64,000 bases of DNA from Burkholderiales bacterium (GTDB lineage Bacteria > Pseudomonadota > Gammaproteobacteria > Burkholderiales > SG8-41): positions 62,001-126,000 of the forward strand of contig DATAJS010000023.1 of the NCBI GenBank assembly GCA_036262035.1, given 5' to 3'. A program made the translations under genes and the position numbers. The number at the start of each line of letters is the position of its first letter. The first letter of the stretch is position 1. Below are positions 31,134 to 41,073 of this stretch, piece by piece. The notes beneath the pieces are model-generated. The model saw nothing but the letters and a program-made list of their open reading frames with translations, did no database searches and was not told the origin of the DNA.

Positions 31134-33526
31134 TACGGCATAGCGGTCAGCTGTGCTTCGAGGCGCCTTACGTCATCGCCGGGCGCGGCAAGCCAGTAGC
31201 GCCGATAACGCTCGCGATAACGCTCCACGGTCACGCCCGATTCCGGTGCGATCGAGATCGTCAGCGCGCCATCGCGGTCGGTGCGGTACAGCATCGCACC
31301 GGTATGCAAATATCTCTCCACCACGTCCGGATGCGGATGCCCGAACCGGTTGCGATAGCCGGCCGAGAAAACGACCGCCCGCGGGCGCACCGCCGCGATG
31401 AATTCGCGCGTCGAGGACGTCTTGCTGCCGTGATGGCCGGCGACGATCACGTCCGAGCGCACGTCGACGGCACGCGCGAGCAGCGCCTCCTCCACCGCGC
31501 GCTCGACATCGGCGGGGATCAGCACGCTGCCGCCGGGCGCGGCGATCCGCAGCACGCATCCCCGGTCGTTCTTCTTGAGCGGCTCGGCGTAGCTTGCGAG
31601 CGGCGGGTGCAGCATCTCGAACCGCACGCCGTCCCATTCCCACGCTTGCCCCGCGTGGCAACGAAAGGCGTCGTCCGCGACCAGCGGCAGCGGATCCATG
31701 TCGGGCAGGGAGCTTGCGAGCCAGCCGACGGGCACCGACTGGATCAGCGACAGCGCGCCGCCGGTGTGATCGCTGTCGTCGTGGCTCAGGACCAGTCCGT
31801 CCAGACTCCGGACACCGACCGCACGCAAATACGGCGCGACGATGCGGTTGCCGCTGTCCGAGGCCGCGCCATACGCGGGGCCGGTGTCGAAGACGAGCGC
31901 ATGGCTCGCGGTGCGCGCGACGATCGCGAGCCCCTGCCCCACATCCAGCACCGTGATCTTCGCTTCGCCTTCGGCGAGCGGCGGCGGGAATACGAGGAAC
32001 AGCGGCAGGCAGGCGACTCCGCCCAGCCACCGCGCCGGAACGCCGCGCGGGAAGATCATCCAGCACGTGCCGACGAGCGCCACGGCGACCGCCCATTCGA
32101 CCGGCGCGTGCTGCTGCCATACCGCCGCGGGCAGCGCGCTCATCCATTCGAGCGCGACCAGCGTCGCATGCATGATGATCTGCGCCAGTCCAAGCAGCAG
32201 ATCGAACGGCATCACGCTCCCCACGAGCGCGACCGGCACGACGACCAGGCTCACGACCGGGATCGCCAGTGCGTTCGCGAGCGGCGACACGAGCGAGACC
32301 TGCTGGAACAGCGCGAGCAGGAGCGGCAGCAGCGCGATCGTCACCACCCCCTGCGTGCGCGCCCACAGCGCGAGCCAGTGCGGCGTGCCGACGCGGTTCA
32401 CCACGACGAACAGGATCGCCGCGACCGCGCCGAACGAAAGCCAGAATCCGGCGGAGGTGACGGCCCATGGATCGAGCACGATCACGACCAGCAGCGCCGC
32501 ACACAACACCGCCGAGACGCGGGCCGCGACACCGGCCCACGACGCCGCGGCCACGACGGCAATCATGTACAGCGTTCGCTGCGCCGGTACCGCGAAGCCC
32601 GCGAGCAAGGTGTAGAGCAGCGCGGTCACCGCGCCGGCGAGCGCCGCCGCCCTGGCCGCGGGGAGCCATAGCGTGAGCCGCGCCGAGCGCCGCCACAGGA
32701 AATACGCGAGCGCATAGCCCAGTCCGGCCACCATCGTCACGTGCAGGCCGGAAATGCTCATGAGATGGTTCACGCCGGTGCGCGTGTACGTCTGCCATTG
32801 ATCGGCCGGTATCGCGCGCTGATCGCCCATGACGAGCGCCGCGATGACGCCGGCGCAGCGCTCGCCCTCCAGCGCTTGCAGTATCCGCGCGCGCAATCGC
32901 TCGCGCACCGCTTCGACCCAGTAAGCAGGCCGGTGCACCATGTCGGCCAGGCGCTGCGGGGACGTGCCGGGCCGCACGTATCCCGTCGCGCGCACGCCGC
33001 GCTCGAGCAGAAACCCCTCGTAATCGAACCCGTGCGGATTCGCGGTGCCGTGCGGGCGCTTGAGGCGCACGGTGAAGCGCCAGCGCTCGCCCGCGCTCGC
33101 TTCGGGCAGTTGCACCGCTGCGTCACGCGAGCGCCCCCACCACGACAGCAGCACGCGCTCGGGCACCACCGCGCCCGCCGTCAACACGTGCTCGACGTCG
33201 AATTCGAAGCGCACGCTGCGATCCAACGGCTGCGGCAGGCTCGAGACCACGCCGACGATCTCGATGTCGCGGCCCTCCCATGCCGGCGGCAGCGCATCGG
33301 CAAGCCGCAGGTGCGCGCGCGCAGCCGCCCAATAGAAGCCGGAGGCGGCCGCCACGCACGCGAGCGCCGCGAAACCGAGCGCTCGCGCCCCGTACGAACG
33401 GCGCGCGGCGAGCACGCATAGAGGCAACGCACCGAGCAGCGCCCACGCGTACACGAGCTGCGGCAGCTCGGCCTGGCGCTGCAACAGCCACGCACCGCAC
33501 GCGAAGAGGACGATGCACACGCGCAT
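31133..33526 (-). CDS. comEC: DNA internalization protein ComEC/Rec2
   Basis: A 797-aa polytopic membrane protein from the ATG at 33526 (a TTG at 33595 is possible but adds basic, non-family residues). An N-terminal helical and OB-like DUF4131 region is about 1-190, the Competence membrane domain about 210-485 ([25 protein letters not shown]), and a C-terminal metallo-beta-lactamase domain about 520-795 with [11 protein letters not shown] near 580 and [16 protein letters not shown]. It forms the inner-membrane channel for single-stranded DNA uptake. Divergent from the DUF2062 gene. Confidence 0.95.
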   Translation of the reverse strand: MRVCIVLFACGAWLLQRQAELPQLVYAWALLGALPLCVLAARRSYGARALGFAALACVAAASGFYWAAARAHLRLADALPPAWEGRDIEIVGVVSSLPQPLDRSVRFEFDVEHVLTAGAVVPERVLLSWWGRSRDAAVQLPEASAGERWRFTVRLKRPHGTANPHGFDYEGFLLERGVRATGYVRPGTSPQRLADMVHRPAYWVEAVRERLRARILQALEGERCAGVIAALVMGDQRAIPADQWQTYTRTGVNHLMSISGLHVTMVAGLGYALAYFLWRRSARLTLWLPAARAAALAGAVTALLYTLLAGFAVPAQRTLYMIAVVAAASWAGVAARVSAVLCAALLVVIVLDPWAVTSAGFWLSFGAVAAILFVVVNRVGTPHWLALWARTQGVVTIALLPLLLALFQQVSLVSPLANALAIPVVSLVVVPVALVGSVMPFDLLLGLAQIIMHATLVALEWMSALPAAVWQQHAPVEWAVAVALVGTCWMIFPRGVPARWLGGVACLPLFLVFPPPLAEGEAKITVLDVGQGLAIVARTASHALVFDTGPAYGAASDSGNRIVAPYLRAVGVRSLDGLVLSHDDSDHTGGALSLIQSVPVGWLASSLPDMDPLPLVADDAFRCHAGQAWEWDGVRFEMLHPPLASYAEPLKKNDRGCVLRIAAPGGSVLIPADVERAVEEALLARAVDVRSDVIVAGHHGSKTSSTREFIAAVRPRAVVFSAGYRNRFGHPHPDVVERYLHTGAMLYRTDRDGALTISIAPESGVTVERYRERYRRYWLAAPGDDVRRLEAQLTAMP

Positions 33527-33603
33527 GGCGTTACAACGCGCGGCGCGGGCGGTCGCGACTAGTTCTTTAGTTACAATACGAAACCGCCTAAGCAACCGCG
33601 CCG

Positions 33604-34170
33604 ATGGCCCGCAAGCTCTTCCGCAAGTACCTGCCGGACGTTGACACCATACGGCAGCACCGCTACGTCGCCTGTTTCGGACCGCGGCTTCAGCACCCCA
33701 ACCTCTGGCACCTGCATCGCCGGTCGGTCGCGGGCGGCGTCGCCGCCGGCATGTTCGCGGGGCTGATACCCGGCAGCAATCCGGTGCAGTTCCTCGCCGC
33801 GTCGCTGCTCGCCATCGTGTTCCACGTGAACCTGCCGATCGCGGTGCTGGTGACGCTCTATTCGAACCCGTTCACGATCGTTCCGCTGTACTACGCCGCA
33901 TTCAAGATCGGCCAGGTCGCGCTCTTCCGCAACGACAACGACCTGCCTTCGCTGGTGGGGATCTTCGAAGGCAAGGGCATGGGCGAGTGGCTGTCGACGG
34001 CCTGGGACTGGATCACCGGCGTCGGCTATCCGCTGATCGTGGGCTTGCCGCTGCTCGCGATCCTCCTCGCGATCGCGGGATATCTCCTGGTCGACTGGGG
34101 CTGGCGCCTGCACGTCATGATCGAATGGCGGCGCCGCCAGGTGAGGCGCGCGGTCAAGGCGCAGCGATGA
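33604..34170 (+). CDS. DUF2062 membrane protein
   Basis: A 188-aa protein with [12 protein letters not shown] at the N-terminus and [41 protein letters not shown], the DUF2062 signature. Helices lie at about 45-75, 80-100 and 145-170. The C-terminus is basic. The biochemical function is unknown; homologues are often next to comEC in betaproteobacteria. It overlaps the glycosylase start by 4 nt. Confidence 0.9.
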   Translation: MARKLFRKYLPDVDTIRQHRYVACFGPRLQHPNLWHLHRRSVAGGVAAGMFAGLIPGSNPVQFLAASLLAIVFHVNLPIAVLVTLYSNPFTIVPLYYAAFKIGQVALFRNDNDLPSLVGIFEGKGMGEWLSTAWDWITGVGYPLIVGLPLLAILLAIAGYLLVDWGWRLHVMIEWRRRQVRRAVKAQR

Positions 34171-34796
34171 GCGTCCCGGAGTACTGGCCGCAGGCGACGC
34201 GCGAGCTCGCCGCACGCGATAACGTCCTTTCGAAGCTCGCCAGGCGCCACGACGGGCTCGCGGTCCGCAGTCGCGGCGACGCGTTCTCGACGCTCGCGCG
34301 CGCGATCGTCGGCCAGCAGATCTCGGTCAAGGCGGCACAGAGCGTGTGGCAGCGGGTGCTCGCCGAAGTCGCCGAGATCACGCCGGCCAATGTCGCGGGC
34401 GCGGATGTCACCCGGCTGCGCTCGTGCGGCCTCTCGGGACAGAAGACGTCGTATTTGTGCGATCTCGCTCAGCGCTTCGCATCCGGTGCGCTCGACCCGG
34501 CGCGCTGGAGCGCGCTCGACGACGAAGCGCTGATCGCCGAGCTCACTCAGGTCAAGGGCATCGGGCGCTGGACCGCCGAGATGTTCCTCATCTTCTATAT
34601 GGCGCGGCCCGACGTGCTGCCGCTCGACGACGTCGGGCTGCAGCGCGCGATGAGCCTGCACTACAACTCGGGGCGGCCGCTGTCCAAGCTCAAGATGCGG
34701 CGTATCGCCAAGGCGTGGGCGCCGTGGCGCTCGGTGGCCACGTGGTATATGTGGCGCAGCCTGGATCCTCTGTCGGCTACTGCCGACAACGGATAG
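34167..34796 (+). CDS. DNA-3-methyladenine glycosylase II (HhH-GPD)
   Basis: A 209-aa HhH-GPD superfamily base-excision glycosylase: AIVGQQISVKAAQSVWQRV, the helix-hairpin-helix LTQVKGIGRWTAEMFLIFYMARPDVLPLDDVGLQRA with the catalytic Asp in LPLDDVG. There is no [4Fe-4S] cysteine loop, so it is AlkA/MagIII-like rather than MutY/Nth. It removes alkylated bases. The start overlaps the DUF2062 stop (ATGA). The stop codon lies inside a dispersed repeat. Confidence 0.92.
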   Translation: MSVPEYWPQATRELAARDNVLSKLARRHDGLAVRSRGDAFSTLARAIVGQQISVKAAQSVWQRVLAEVAEITPANVAGADVTRLRSCGLSGQKTSYLCDLAQRFASGALDPARWSALDDEALIAELTQVKGIGRWTAEMFLIFYMARPDVLPLDDVGLQRAMSLHYNSGRPLSKLKMRRIAKAWAPWRSVATWYMWRSLDPLSATADNG

Positions 34797-34878
34797 TGTT
34801 GAGTGTTTAGTGTTGAGTTGACCTTGGCGAAAATCTCGAGCATGCCGCATTTGACTGAACACTAAACACTCGACACTG
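34795..34878. repeat. AGTGTTGAGTGTTTAGTG inverted repeat
   Basis: A 24-bp arm at 34795-34818 pairs with 34855-34878 with two mismatches; the interior is about 36 bp. The A/T-rich composition is unlike its neighbours. It covers the glycosylase stop codon and ends 10 bp before the antiporter start, so it has probably inserted between two older genes. Confidence 0.75.
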
Positions 34879-34888
34879 AACACTCGCT

Positions 34889-36607
34889 TTGGAATCCGCC
34901 AACACGCTCATACTCGTCGGCGCCGCGCTGATCGCGGCGAGCGTGATCATCAGCGCTTTCGCTTCGCGCTTCGGCACCCCGCTGCTGCTCGTCTTCCTGA
35001 TACTCGGCATGCTCGCGGGCGAGGACGGGCCCGGCGGCATCCAGTTCCACGACGTCCAGCTCACCTACCTGATCGGCTCGATCGCGCTCGGCATCATCCT
35101 GTTCGACGGCGGCATGCGCACGCACGCCGGAAGCGTGCGCGTCGGCATCGGCCCGGGCATCGTGCTCGCCACGCTCGGCGTGTTCGCCACCGCGGCGGTC
35201 ATCGCTTTCTTCGCGGTCGAGCTGTTCGATTTCACGTGGCTGCAGGGGCTGCTGCTCGGCTCGGTGGTGGGATCGACCGACGCCGCCGCGATCTTCTCGG
35301 TGCTCTCCTCGCGCGGCCTCGCGATCAAGCGGCGGGTCAGCGCGACGCTGGAGATCGAGTCCGGCTGCAACGATCCGATGGCGGTGTTCCTCACGATCGT
35401 GCTGGTGCAGGCGATCGCGGCGGGCAAGACCGGGCTCGATCTCTCGGTGGTGACGCGGCTCGTTTCGGAGCTTGCCGTGGGCGGCGCCGCAGGGCTCGTC
35501 GGCGGCTATCTCATGGTCGCGATCATCAACCGGCTGGAGCTCGCACAGGCGCTGTATCCGCTGCTCGCCTCCGCGCTCGCGCTCGCGATCTTCGGCGCGA
35601 CCGCGAGCCTGCACGGCAGCGGCTTTCTGGCGATCTACGTCGCGGGGCTGGTGATGGGCAACCGCCAGGTGCATTCGGCCCAGAACATCCTGCGCGTGCA
35701 CGACGGCCTGGCGTGGCTCGCGCAGATCGGCATGTTCCTCGTGCTGGGACTGCTCGCCACGCCGCGCGAGCTCGTGTACGTCGCGCCGACAGCGCTGCTC
35801 GTCGCGGTCGTGCTCACGCTCGTCGCGCGGCCGATCGCGGTGGTCGTGTGCCTGGCGCCGTTTCGCTTCCCGTGGCGCGAGCAGGCGTTCATCGCCTGGA
35901 TGGGCTTGCGCGGCGCGGTGCCGATCATTCTCGGCGTCTTCCCCCTCGTCGCGGGCATCGAGAACGCGTGGCTTTATTTCAACATCGCGTTCTTCGTGGT
36001 GCTGGTGTCGCTCTTCGTGCAGGGGTGGACCGTCGCGCCCGCGGCGCGGGTGCTCCAGCTCGAAGTGCCGCCCGCCTCGCTGCCGGCAGGCCGCTACGAC
36101 CTCGGCACCGCGGGACACTGGGACCTCGAGCTCGTGCGCTACGACCTCGCCGAAGACAGCCCCGCGATCGGCACACCGCTCGCGCACCTGCCGCTGCCCG
36201 AGCAGACGTCCATCGCCGGCGTGCTGCGCGACGAGCGCATCGAGCCGCCCGAGCACGTCACCGCGCTCAATCCCGGCGATCGCGTGTTCGTGCTCGCCGA
36301 AGCCGAGCACGTCGACGCGCTGAACCGCGCGTTCATAGCGCCGCACCATCCGGAACGCCTCGAAGAGCACAAGTTCTTCGGCGACCTCGTGCTCGACGCC
36401 GACGCGGGGCTGGAAGACATCGCGGCTTTCTACGGCGTGGAGATGCCGCCCGGCGCGGGCGACGTCACGCTCGGCGCTTACCTCCAGCGCGTGTTCCGCA
36501 AGCGCCCGGTCGTCGGCGACCGGCTGAAAGTGGGACGCGTCGAGTTCGTCATCCGCGAGACCGCCGAAGACGGCCGCGTCTCGCGCGTAGGTCTTAAATT
36601 CAGGTGA
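34889..36607 (+). CDS. Potassium/proton antiporter, CPA1 family (NhaP2/CvrA-like)
   Basis: A 572-aa protein. About twelve helices occupy residues 1-385, with GMLAGEDGPGG, LFDGGMRT and SVVGSTDAAAIFSVLSSRGL; the family ion site ESGCNDPMAV (ND at about 158) is intact. A TrkA-C domain (about 405-480: VRYDLAEDSPAIGTPLAHLPL) and a CorC/HlyC-type tail (about 495-570) follow. It exchanges K+ (or Na+) for H+. The start is a TTG at 34889, just after the repeat; no upstream in-frame ATG gives a better N-terminus. Confidence 0.92.
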   Translation: MESANTLILVGAALIAASVIISAFASRFGTPLLLVFLILGMLAGEDGPGGIQFHDVQLTYLIGSIALGIILFDGGMRTHAGSVRVGIGPGIVLATLGVFATAAVIAFFAVELFDFTWLQGLLLGSVVGSTDAAAIFSVLSSRGLAIKRRVSATLEIESGCNDPMAVFLTIVLVQAIAAGKTGLDLSVVTRLVSELAVGGAAGLVGGYLMVAIINRLELAQALYPLLASALALAIFGATASLHGSGFLAIYVAGLVMGNRQVHSAQNILRVHDGLAWLAQIGMFLVLGLLATPRELVYVAPTALLVAVVLTLVARPIAVVVCLAPFRFPWREQAFIAWMGLRGAVPIILGVFPLVAGIENAWLYFNIAFFVVLVSLFVQGWTVAPAARVLQLEVPPASLPAGRYDLGTAGHWDLELVRYDLAEDSPAIGTPLAHLPLPEQTSIAGVLRDERIEPPEHVTALNPGDRVFVLAEAEHVDALNRAFIAPHHPERLEEHKFFGDLVLDADAGLEDIAAFYGVEMPPGAGDVTLGAYLQRVFRKRPVVGDRLKVGRVEFVIRETAEDGRVSRVGLKFR

Positions 36608-36610
36608 TCA

Positions 36611-36961
36611 ATGGAATACAAGGAATTCGTCGAGGCCTATCACGCCGGCCGCATCCGAGTGGACATCGACCGCAAAGGCGCCGCGCGCTTCGTGAGCCGC
36701 CGGCTGCTGCTGCCTCTCATCATGATGCCCATACTCGGAGTCGGCACTGCGCTCGCGATCATCGGCTGGATCTGGACCGGCCTCGCGATCATCGCCGTGG
36801 GCACGATCGTGCCGATGTTCATCAGGGTCAGCGCGCCCAACTTCGTCATGACGCAGTCGCTGCACGATGCGCGGTTCTACAGCGACGCCTATCGGGCGGG
36901 GATCATGCATCTGATCGCAGTGAGTGAGGAGCGCCAGAGCAACAACCCTGCGACGCTTTAA
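36611..36961 (+). CDS. Small two-helix membrane protein, unrecognised
   Basis: A 116-aa protein. A basic N-terminal stretch (RIRVDIDRKGAARFVSRR) precedes helices at about 33-50 and 53-70, and a soluble helical C-terminus follows. It starts 3 bp after the antiporter stop, so the two are probably co-translated and it may assist or regulate the transporter. No family was recognised. Confidence 0.75.
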   Translation: MEYKEFVEAYHAGRIRVDIDRKGAARFVSRRLLLPLIMMPILGVGTALAIIGWIWTGLAIIAVGTIVPMFIRVSAPNFVMTQSLHDARFYSDAYRAGIMHLIAVSEERQSNNPATL

Positions 36962-36989
36962 GCCGGAAAGGCGCCCGGGAGCATCGCCG

Positions 36990-37340
36990 CTACTGCCGCA
37001 GAATCTTTTCCATCGATTTGCCCTTGGCGAGCTCGTCGATCAGCTTGTCCAGGTAGCGTATTTTCTGCATCAGCGGGTCTTCCACTTCTTCCACGCGAAC
37101 GCCACAGACCACGCCCCTGATCAGCGAGCTGTTCGGATGGATGGCCGGTGCCCGGGCGAAGAACGTCTCGAAGTCGCTTTCCTGCTCGAGCTGTTGCCGC
37201 AACCCGGCTTCGCTGTATCCGGTCAACCAGCAGATGATTCGATCGACGTCCTCCTTCGTGCGGCCTTTACGTTCCGCCTTCTGAACATAGAGCGGATACA
37301 CGCTCGAAAACCTGGTGGCGAAGATCCGGTGCGTGGACAT
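36990..37340 (-). CDS. DUF2200 family protein
   Basis: A 116-aa soluble protein with [42 protein letters not shown], the DUF2200 signature, and a helical C-terminus. Length is normal for the family. The function is unknown. It lies 12 bp downstream of the MOSC-domain gene on the same strand and converges with the small membrane protein gene. Confidence 0.9.
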   Translation of the reverse strand: MSTHRIFATRFSSVYPLYVQKAERKGRTKEDVDRIICWLTGYSEAGLRQQLEQESDFETFFARAPAIHPNSSLIRGVVCGVRVEEVEDPLMQKIRYLDKLIDELAKGKSMEKILRQ

Positions 37341-37352
37341 CGTGGACTACCC

Positions 37353-37895
37353 CTACACGGGCTTGAGCGGAAGGCGTGGCGTTTGCGGCAACGCGACGGT
37401 AATGGGTTGCCCGGACGCTACGATGCCGCCCCGGATGACGATACCCATCACGCCCGCTTTGCGCACGAGCTCGCCATTCGCCGTTCGGGCCAGCACGGCC
37501 GCCATGAGCCCCGGCTGAAAGGCATCGAGTTGCCAGCAGGGATTGCGAAGGCCAGTCAGTCGAACACCGGCGCCCGAGCCGAACCAAAGCTCGGTCCCCG
37601 CGGGAAGGCAAAGCAGATCGATGCCTTCGGTCGTGACGTTTTCGCCGATTTCTCCGGGAAGAACGTTAAACCCGGCTGCGGCAAGCTCGCCGAACAACTC
37701 ACGGTGGATCAAATGGACCTGCCGCAGATTCGGTTGCGACGGATCGCGAGCAACGCGGGATCGATGTTTTACCGTCGTCCCGCTATGCGAGTCACCGTCC
37801 ACACCGAGACCCTCGACGAGCGTGATATGCGCCACCGTCGTCTTCGAGAACGAGTGCGTCGTGCTCTGGTGAACGGCATGAACGACGGAGGGCAT
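37353..37895 (-). CDS. MOSC domain protein
   Basis: A 180-aa protein from the ATG at 37895. The MOSC fold shows in GLGVDGDSHSG, NLRQVHLIHRELFGEL, GEIGENVTTEGIDLLCLPAGTELWFG and LTGLRNPCWQLDAF; the conserved Cys that handles sulfur or molybdopterin is in NPCWQLD. MOSC proteins such as YiiM/YuaD reduce N-hydroxylated compounds with molybdenum cofactor, or transfer sulfur. No molybdenum genes lie nearby. It is followed by the DUF2200 gene. Confidence 0.9.
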   Translation of the reverse strand: MPSVVHAVHQSTTHSFSKTTVAHITLVEGLGVDGDSHSGTTVKHRSRVARDPSQPNLRQVHLIHRELFGELAAAGFNVLPGEIGENVTTEGIDLLCLPAGTELWFGSGAGVRLTGLRNPCWQLDAFQPGLMAAVLARTANGELVRKAGVMGIVIRGGIVASGQPITVALPQTPRLPLKPV

Positions 37896-38000
37896 CTTAT
37901 GAGGTCTGCTTCGCAAGCCTGACCGTACGCTTGCGACATGATTCTCGCCTATCACGCGACAAAAGCAAACGCGGTGCGACGTGCGGGACCGTGAGAATGG

Positions 38001-38035
38001 ATTCCCGATCCCTTCCGCTATCGCGGGTCGGGAAT
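38001..38035. repeat. ATTCCCGA/TCGGGAAT inverted repeat downstream of lolD
   Basis: ATTCCCGA (38001-38008) pairs with TCGGGAAT (38028-38035). It ends 5 bp beyond the lolD stop codon and may form an mRNA 3' hairpin. It resembles the widespread GGATTCCCG...CGGGAATGAC repeat family. Confidence 0.65.
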
Positions 38036-38039
38036 GACG

Positions 38040-38726
38040 TTACGCCGGCTGGAGGACGCCGTCCACGAGCCGCAGGATGCGGTTCGCGCGCGACGCGAGC
38101 TCGTGGTCGTGCGTGACGATGACGAAGCTCGTCTGGAGCGAGCGGTTGAGGCCCAGCATCAGCTCGAACACCGCTTCCGCGGTGTGGCGGTCGAGGTTGC
38201 CGGTGGGCTCGTCGGCGAGCACGCACGCGGGGCGCGTGACGAGCGCGCGCGCGAGCGCGGCGCGCTGGCGCTCGCCGCCCGAGAGCTCGCCGGGCGTGTG
38301 CGTGAGCCGGTGCGAGAGCCCGACCTGGCCGAGCATCTCGGCCGCGGCCTTGTGCGCGTCCTCCTTCGGCATGCGCCGTATGAGAAGCGGCATGGCGACG
38401 TTCTCTTCCGCGGTGAACTCGGGCAGCAGGTGGTGAAACTGATACACGAAGCCGAGCGCGCGGTTGCGCGTCTCGCCGCGCTCGGCTTCGGTCTGCGAGC
38501 GCAGGTCGGTGCCGAGCACGCGGATCTCGCCGCGAGTGGGCGTATCCAGTCCGCCCAGCAGATGCAAGAGCGTGCTCTTGCCCGACCCCGATGCGCCGAC
38601 GATGGCGACACGCTCGCCGCGCGCGACGTCGAGATCCACCCCCATCAGCACCGGCACCTCGACCTTGTCCTGCCGGTAGATCTTGGCGAGGTCGCGGCAC
38701 GAGAGGACGGCGGTCTCGTCACTCAT
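38040..38726 (-). CDS. lolD: Lipoprotein-releasing ABC transporter ATPase
   Basis: A 228-aa ABC ATPase with Walker [10 protein letters not shown]-loop [15 protein letters not shown], signature [15 protein letters not shown] and Walker [12 protein letters not shown]. The [10 protein letters not shown] stretch is specific to LolD. It drives release of outer-membrane lipoproteins to LolA. The start overlaps the permease stop by 8 nt, so translation is coupled. Confidence 0.96.
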   Translation of the reverse strand: MSDETAVLSCRDLAKIYRQDKVEVPVLMGVDLDVARGERVAIVGASGSGKSTLLHLLGGLDTPTRGEIRVLGTDLRSQTEAERGETRNRALGFVYQFHHLLPEFTAEENVAMPLLIRRMPKEDAHKAAAEMLGQVGLSHRLTHTPGELSGGERQRAALARALVTRPACVLADEPTGNLDRHTAEAVFELMLGLNRSLQTSFVIVTHDHELASRANRILRLVDGVLQPA

Positions 38727-39963
38727 AGCGCAGCGCCTCCGCCGGATTGACCTTCGACGCGCGCCAGCTCGGGTAGATCGTCGCCAGCGTCGACAGCGCG
38801 AACGCGACGATCGCGGTGACGATCACGTCCTCGGGATGCAGCTCCGAAGGCAGCTCGGTGATCTGATACACCGAAGGATCCAGGAACCTGAATCCGAAGA
38901 CCTTTTCGACGAAGCCGAGGATATGGTCGACGTTGAGCGCGCCGAGGATGCCGAACACGATGCCGAACAGCACGCCGGTGAATCCGATCAGCACGCCCTG
39001 GATCATGAAGACACGCATCACGCCGCCCGGCGACGCGCCGAGGGTGCGCAGGATCGCGATGTCGGCGTTCTTCTCCTTCACCACCATGAACAGGCTCGAG
39101 ACGAGGTTGAACGCCGCGATCGCGATGATGAAGAAGAGCAGCAGCGACATCATGCGCTTCTCGAGGTCCACCGCGCGGAAGTACGTCGCGTTCATGCGCG
39201 TCCAGTCGAGCACCGTCGCGTTCGGCGGCAGGAAGCGCAGGAGCTCGCGCGCCACGCGCGGCGCCTGGAAGAGGTCGTCGAGCTTCACCCGCACGCCGGT
39301 GACGTCGGTGCCCATGCGGTACAAGCGCTGCGCGTCCTCGATGTGGATGAGCGCCAGCGTCGAGTCGATCTCGTAATGGCCGACGTTGAAGGTGCCGACG
39401 ACGGTGAACTGCCGCAGCCGCGGGATCATGCCGGCCGGCGTCACCTGCCCCTGCGGCGCCACGAGCACGACCACGTCGCCCGGTATGACCCCGAGCTGTC
39501 GCGCGAGCGCGTCGCCGAGGACGATGCCGAACTCGCCGGGCTTGAGGTTCGCAAGGTCGCCGCGGCGCATGTTCCTGCCGAGGTCGTCCACCGTGTCCTC
39601 GAGCTCCGGGATGATGCCGCGCAGGAACGCGCCGTGGACGTTGCCGCCGCTGGTGAGCAGGCCCTGCGCGTTCACGTAAGGCGCGGTCGCCTTGACTTCG
39701 GGATGCTTGGACACCGCTTCGACGACCGCTTTCCAGTCGGCGACCCGCTCGGTGATGTCGCTCACCTGGATGTGCGCGACCGCGCCGAGCATGCGCGTGC
39801 GCACTTCGCGCTGAAAGCCGTTGAAGACCGAGAGCACGGTGACCAGCACCGTCATGCCGAGCGCGATGCCGACGATGGAGATCAGCGAGATGACCGAGAT
39901 GAAGCGGGTGCGCTGCCGGGAGCGCGTGTAGCGCAGCCCGATGAACAGCTCGTATGAATTCAA
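38719..39963 (-). CDS. lolC: Lipoprotein-releasing ABC transporter permease (LolC/LolE)
   Basis: A 414-aa permease: [41 protein letters not shown] at the N-terminus, one large periplasmic domain (about 45-270) and three C-terminal FtsX-type helices ending in [18 protein letters not shown]. Only one permease gene is present with lolD, so it may act as a homodimer (LolF-type) or its partner may be elsewhere. It extracts mature lipoproteins from the inner membrane. Confidence 0.95.
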   Translation of the reverse strand: MNSYELFIGLRYTRSRQRTRFISVISLISIVGIALGMTVLVTVLSVFNGFQREVRTRMLGAVAHIQVSDITERVADWKAVVEAVSKHPEVKATAPYVNAQGLLTSGGNVHGAFLRGIIPELEDTVDDLGRNMRRGDLANLKPGEFGIVLGDALARQLGVIPGDVVVLVAPQGQVTPAGMIPRLRQFTVVGTFNVGHYEIDSTLALIHIEDAQRLYRMGTDVTGVRVKLDDLFQAPRVARELLRFLPPNATVLDWTRMNATYFRAVDLEKRMMSLLLFFIIAIAAFNLVSSLFMVVKEKNADIAILRTLGASPGGVMRVFMIQGVLIGFTGVLFGIVFGILGALNVDHILGFVEKVFGFRFLDPSVYQITELPSELHPEDVIVTAIVAFALSTLATIYPSWRASKVNPAEALRYE

Positions 39964-40041
39964 GAGACGGCTAGTCAGACGAAAGCGCGCAGTTTAACAG
40001 ACGCCGAATTCGTGTCTGCCGCTGCTAAACTCGCGCCAGTC

Positions 40042-41073
40042 ATGCGATGCACGCTGCTCATCCCGCGTTTGTTCTGGCCGCGCGAGACCGCCGACGCGGC
40101 GGCCGCCGGCCTCGAGCTTTCCGCGCTGTCCACGCTGCTCGCGCGCGCAACGGTCGAGCGCTTCGATCCCGTGACGACCGAGGGCTGGCTGTGCCGCGCG
40201 TTCGAAGTCGAGCGCCAGCGCGACTGGCCGATCGCGCCGCTGACGCTCGTGCTCGACGGCGGCGAGCCCGACGGCGCGTACTGGCTGCGCGCGGACCCGG
40301 TGCACATCAAGGTGAGCCGCGAGGGCCTGCACCTCGTCGACAGTGCGCTCTTCGACCTCTCCGCGGAAGAAGCCTCCGCCTTCGTGGCCGCGCTCAACGC
40401 GCATTTCGACGGTGAGCTGGTCTTTTGCGCGCCGCACCCCAAACGCTGGTACCTGAAATGCGCGAGCGCTCCCGCGATCGCGACGCATCCCGTCAGCCAG
40501 GTCGCGGGCAAGGACGTTCAGCAGCACCTGCCGCACGGCGAGCAGGCGCTCGACTGGCACCGCCGCTTCAACGAAGCGCAGATGCTGCTGCACTCGCACG
40601 CACTCAACGAAGCGCGCGAAGACCGCGGCGATCCGCCGGTCAACAGCGTCTGGTTCTGGGGCGGCGGCACGATCCCGCAGGTCCGCGGCCATCATTTCGG
40701 AACCGTGGCGGCGGACGCCGCCGCCGCCACCGCACTCGCCGCCGCCGCCGATGTCGCGGTGAGCCCGCTGCACGCCGACGCGGAATCGTGGCTCGCGTGC
40801 TCGAGCGCCGCGAGCTCGACGCTGCCGCACCTCGCGGTCCTCGACCGGCTCGGCAGCGCGGTGACCTATCAGGATGCGGGCGCGTGGCGCGACCGCATCC
40901 AGGCGCTGGAGAGCGAGTGGTTCGCGCCGCTCCTGACCGCATTGAAGCGCGGCCGCATCGACGAGCTCGACATCGTCGCGCTCGGCGCCGATCACAGCGC
41001 GCGCTTCAGCGTCTCCCGCGGCGCCCTCTTCAAGGTGTGGCGGCGTCCGAAGCCGCTCGCCGCGTACGCATGA
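40042..41073 (+). CDS. Phosphoglycerate mutase-like conserved protein upstream of recJ
   Basis: A 343-aa protein from the ATG at 40042 (MRCTLLIPRLFWP); an ATG at 40012 adds ten residues without family support. Conserved segments include WLRADPVHIKV, LVDSALFDLSAEEA, HPKRWYLK, GEQALDWHRRFNEAQMLLHSHALNEAREDRGDPPVNSVWFWGGG and LVAGLG-like helices. Betaproteobacterial homologues are annotated as regulators or as cofactor-independent phosphoglycerate mutase-like proteins. No catalytic function can be asserted. Its stop overlaps the recJ start (ATGA). Confidence 0.85.
   Translation: MRCTLLIPRLFWPRETADAAAAGLELSALSTLLARATVERFDPVTTEGWLCRAFEVERQRDWPIAPLTLVLDGGEPDGAYWLRADPVHIKVSREGLHLVDSALFDLSAEEASAFVAALNAHFDGELVFCAPHPKRWYLKCASAPAIATHPVSQVAGKDVQQHLPHGEQALDWHRRFNEAQMLLHSHALNEAREDRGDPPVNSVWFWGGGTIPQVRGHHFGTVAADAAAATALAAAADVAVSPLHADAESWLACSSAASSTLPHLAVLDRLGSAVTYQDAGAWRDRIQALESEWFAPLLTALKRGRIDELDIVALGADHSARFSVSRGALFKVWRRPKPLAAYA

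Noticed and set aside
33527-33595. ComEC start at TTG 33595
   Set aside because: It adds basic residues overlapping the divergent gene's control region; the ATG at 33526 leads straight into the first membrane helix.
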